Shown piece after piece: positions 63,301 to 64,000 of a stretch of DNA of 64,000 nt. Under the pieces are notes generated by a model. The model was not told the origin of the DNA. It saw only the letters and a list, made by a program, of their open reading frames with translations, and searched no databases. Origin of the DNA: Micromonospora globbae (lineage in GTDB: Bacteria > Actinomycetota > Actinomycetes > Mycobacteriales > Micromonosporaceae); assembly GCF_003610785.1 (NCBI RefSeq), contig NZ_RAQQ01000014.1, forward strand, positions 124,001-188,000, read 5' to 3'. The position numbers were made by a program, and so were the translations under genes. Every line of letters begins with the position of its first letter. The first letter of the stretch is position 1.

Positions 63301-64000
63301 GACCTCCCGCGGCGCGAGCCCTTCCACCGGCCCGACAGCCGCCATCGAAGCGGCGGCCTCGCGCGGTGCGCCGGACCGTTGCGCGACGGCCGGTGACTCC
63401 ACCCCGCCGTCGGGGCGGGGTGCCGGCAGGGACGATGCCGCCTCCGCCCCGGGCTCCGGGCGAGCCGGGGACGGCGGCGCGACCTCGGGCGCGGACGGTC
63501 GGCCCGCGAGCCCCGCGTCCAGGAAAGCGCCCGGCGCGGCCAGTGCGGCCAACCGGCCGTCGAGCCGGGCCCGGAGCGCCGCGTCGACCTGGGTGGTCAC
63601 CGCGCCCGTGCCGCCCGAGACGGCGGCCCGGGCGGCGTCCGCCACGGAGGTCGGCCCCTGGCCGGTCGCCAGGCCGGCGGCGTTCTCGGCGACCACCTCG
63701 CCGGCCATCTCCCGGGTGACGTGCTCGACGGCGCGCGCCCCGCGCCCGGTCGCGTGCCGGCCCAGCCCGGCCAGCGGCGCGGCGGCGCCGCCGGCCAGCC
63801 CGCCGACCGCCGACGTGCCGAGGTCGGTGAGGTCGAGGCCGTCCCGGCGGCCGGTCGAGTTCTGGTACGCCTGGGTCGCGAGGCTGATTCCGGCCTCCTC
63901 CCCCGCCTCGACGAGCCCGCCGTACGCCGCGCGCCGGCCCAGACCGCGTACGCCCCGCTCGGCGACCTCGCGGGCCGCGCGCTCGCCGGCCTCCCGGAGC
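60340..64000 (-). CDS. Polymorphic toxin with papain-fold deamidase and RelA/SpoT-like domains, 5' end missing
   Basis: The 1219 visible residues are the C-terminal part of a giant toxin; the frame runs off the window. Positions here count from the Met at 63708. About -97 to 130 is Ala/Gly-rich and helical, 130-320 is Pro/Ala-rich and disordered. A helical charged section (325-430) leads to a Tox-PL-like papain-fold deamidase domain with Cys537 (GLNCVDCALS), His642 (GGSHISVAL) and Asp657 (YLDPQTG). A helical linker (690-960) follows. The last 125 residues resemble the RelA/SpoT nucleotidyltransferase: Asp995 (RLIDLAAAK), RFEDRFVAPQQSGYRD with Tyr1039, and Glu1055 (HLAELRLHL). No adjacent secretion genes are seen. 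The stop overlaps the putative immunity gene. Confidence 0.82.
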   Translation of the reverse strand, partial: LREAGERAAREVAERGVRGLGRRAAYGGLVEAGEEAGISLATQAYQNSTGRRDGLDLTDLGTSAVGGLAGGAAAPLAGLGRHATGRGARAVEHVTREMAGEVVAENAAGLATGQGPTSVADAARAAVSGGTGAVTTQVDAALRARLDGRLAALAAPGAFLDAGLAGRPSAPEVAPPSPARPEPGAEAASSLPAPRPDGGVESPAVAQRSGAPREAAASMAAVGPVEGLAPREVAPLGAGAPHAVDERPTAAVAPGTRSPVDSATAPVSAGDTGSPALSGMVPATAGPAAAEATSSMAGGLPSTPLLGGAPVAAPPAAVGVDTAPPHPATGSTTAPAAVPTPGPVAAPTPGPAAVPTSAPVHPPVVPPPAPPSPLAPVPPPQVSPPPVPPSASGSPPVVPPPAPPGPPAPTHAGVGGQVLRPRTPEWYAATWAADRDAFERRRYRGHFAHQRRTHEENRRQDRAAELRLAAERTYDEARWLIGQGRMLAEAGRRADAERHFQEAYARERWCQQQSDVTEAVLAGTTAPPVVEVGERDFRRINDDVGDLAPGAVETTDRSALTGDDRPPPIDRSRRYGRPGGLRPPLALHQTDVERRVPRDPAGRVIRTPDPRRGDWFRLVNDGGPAADPTRGLNCVDCALSLFDTWAHGRPRVSAPRTFDAYAAGDVNRPLHGELNGPRRVEDVTGGRFQRLCEPDTDSGPAQRRDAVDHGYRTLHDQLLLGGHGSYAFVINTWEGGGSHISVALNQDGTVLYLDPQTGRIDTRPLYRHRGAPYRYNAVDLDVLVLGPDARPLPVAGLRRGRFSALPDLPDHPPATTDEGYGHPYLNRIHVLAGPGSAAHAPEPVADVLAGAPDLDSALRAGVPPPDLVAALDVPTVRRLAPHLDDAAARELVTLFAEPRVRAMLDGAWRHPPHGEPLLAEALVRDLVERPDLVRMLRATPELLHSLTARPLTMRHLASHQQAIDVLGDVLDDIAARGPAAVAGENPPVPQPTPLTDEQRRVSSSLARDYGLAAQPGFDQRRRHDAAYREQYLDALYAKAAVAQEELNELAISLAHEGGERVGQPGWRTRPKDRRRAEDKVTKYRGDASRLIDLAAAKVEFQTLDQLYAALSRLRERPDVAVVRFEDRFVAPQQSGYRDVQLILRMSNGHLAELRLHLARLDEVAAWEHALFEVRRDLESIARADRRALTPEERAIADGLLRRAQELFWRALMATYEEKR

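Overview
The window is very GC-rich actinobacterial chromosome, most likely from a Micromonosporaceae member (Micromonospora-like). This rests on the codon bias, frequent GTG starts, an actinobacterial tmRNA, and two gene orders shared with other actinobacteria. One is the Rv3235-family/secA/hpf/comF/lpqB/mtrB/mtrA/sahH/manA/SIS/manB neighbourhood. The other is the DUF4350/moxR/DUF58/spoIIM/RDD block (Rv3691-Rv3695 in M. tuberculosis). No insertion sequence, transposase, prophage or CRISPR array was seen.

Layout. 1-9.2 kb: a truncated MFS transporter divergent from a GlxA-type regulator, a DinB-like protein, an AAA ATPase/VWA pair, a membrane protein and a LuxR-type two-component system. 9.2-17 kb: hemerythrin-like protein, aldo/keto reductase, zinc-free ribosomal protein L36 behind a sigma-R-type promoter, an operator-controlled HTH/hydrolase pair, two VOC proteins, tRNA-Ala, YqgE, MTA phosphorylase and a benzoylformate-decarboxylase-like enzyme. 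17-25 kb: lipoprotein, ssrA/smpB, ftsX/ftsE, prfB, PadR regulator and pruA. 25-42 kb: conserved small proteins, a secreted muralytic-like protein with two tandem sigma-R-type promoters, a 47-copy 15-bp repeat array inside an inverted-repeat-bounded gene-free segment, secA, two double-GNAT proteins, hpf, comF and lpqB-mtrB-mtrA. 42-50 kb: a tightly overlapping DUF4129/DUF4350/MoxR/DUF58 operon, then divergent SpoIIM and RDD membrane genes. 50-58 kb: sahH with a long structured leader, and the mannose-phosphate genes manA, CDF transporter, SIS isomerase, Trm112-like and manB. 58-64 kb: a secreted membrane-anchored protein, endonuclease V, a DinB protein, and the 3' part of a giant polymorphic toxin with its coupled putative immunity gene.

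Themes. Trans-translation and translation termination (ssrA, smpB, prfB) lie beside the ftsEX divisome genes. Envelope and secretion functions (SecA, MtrAB-LpqB, secreted hydrolase, SpoIIM/MoxR block) fill the centre. Thiol-stress control is suggested by three GGAAT-N18-GTT promoters. The most unusual items are the toxin, whose visible part combines a papain-fold glutamine-deamidase-like domain with a C-terminal RelA/SpoT-like domain; the IR-bounded 15-bp array with 90-bp higher-order periodicity; and two families of long hairpins scattered between genes.
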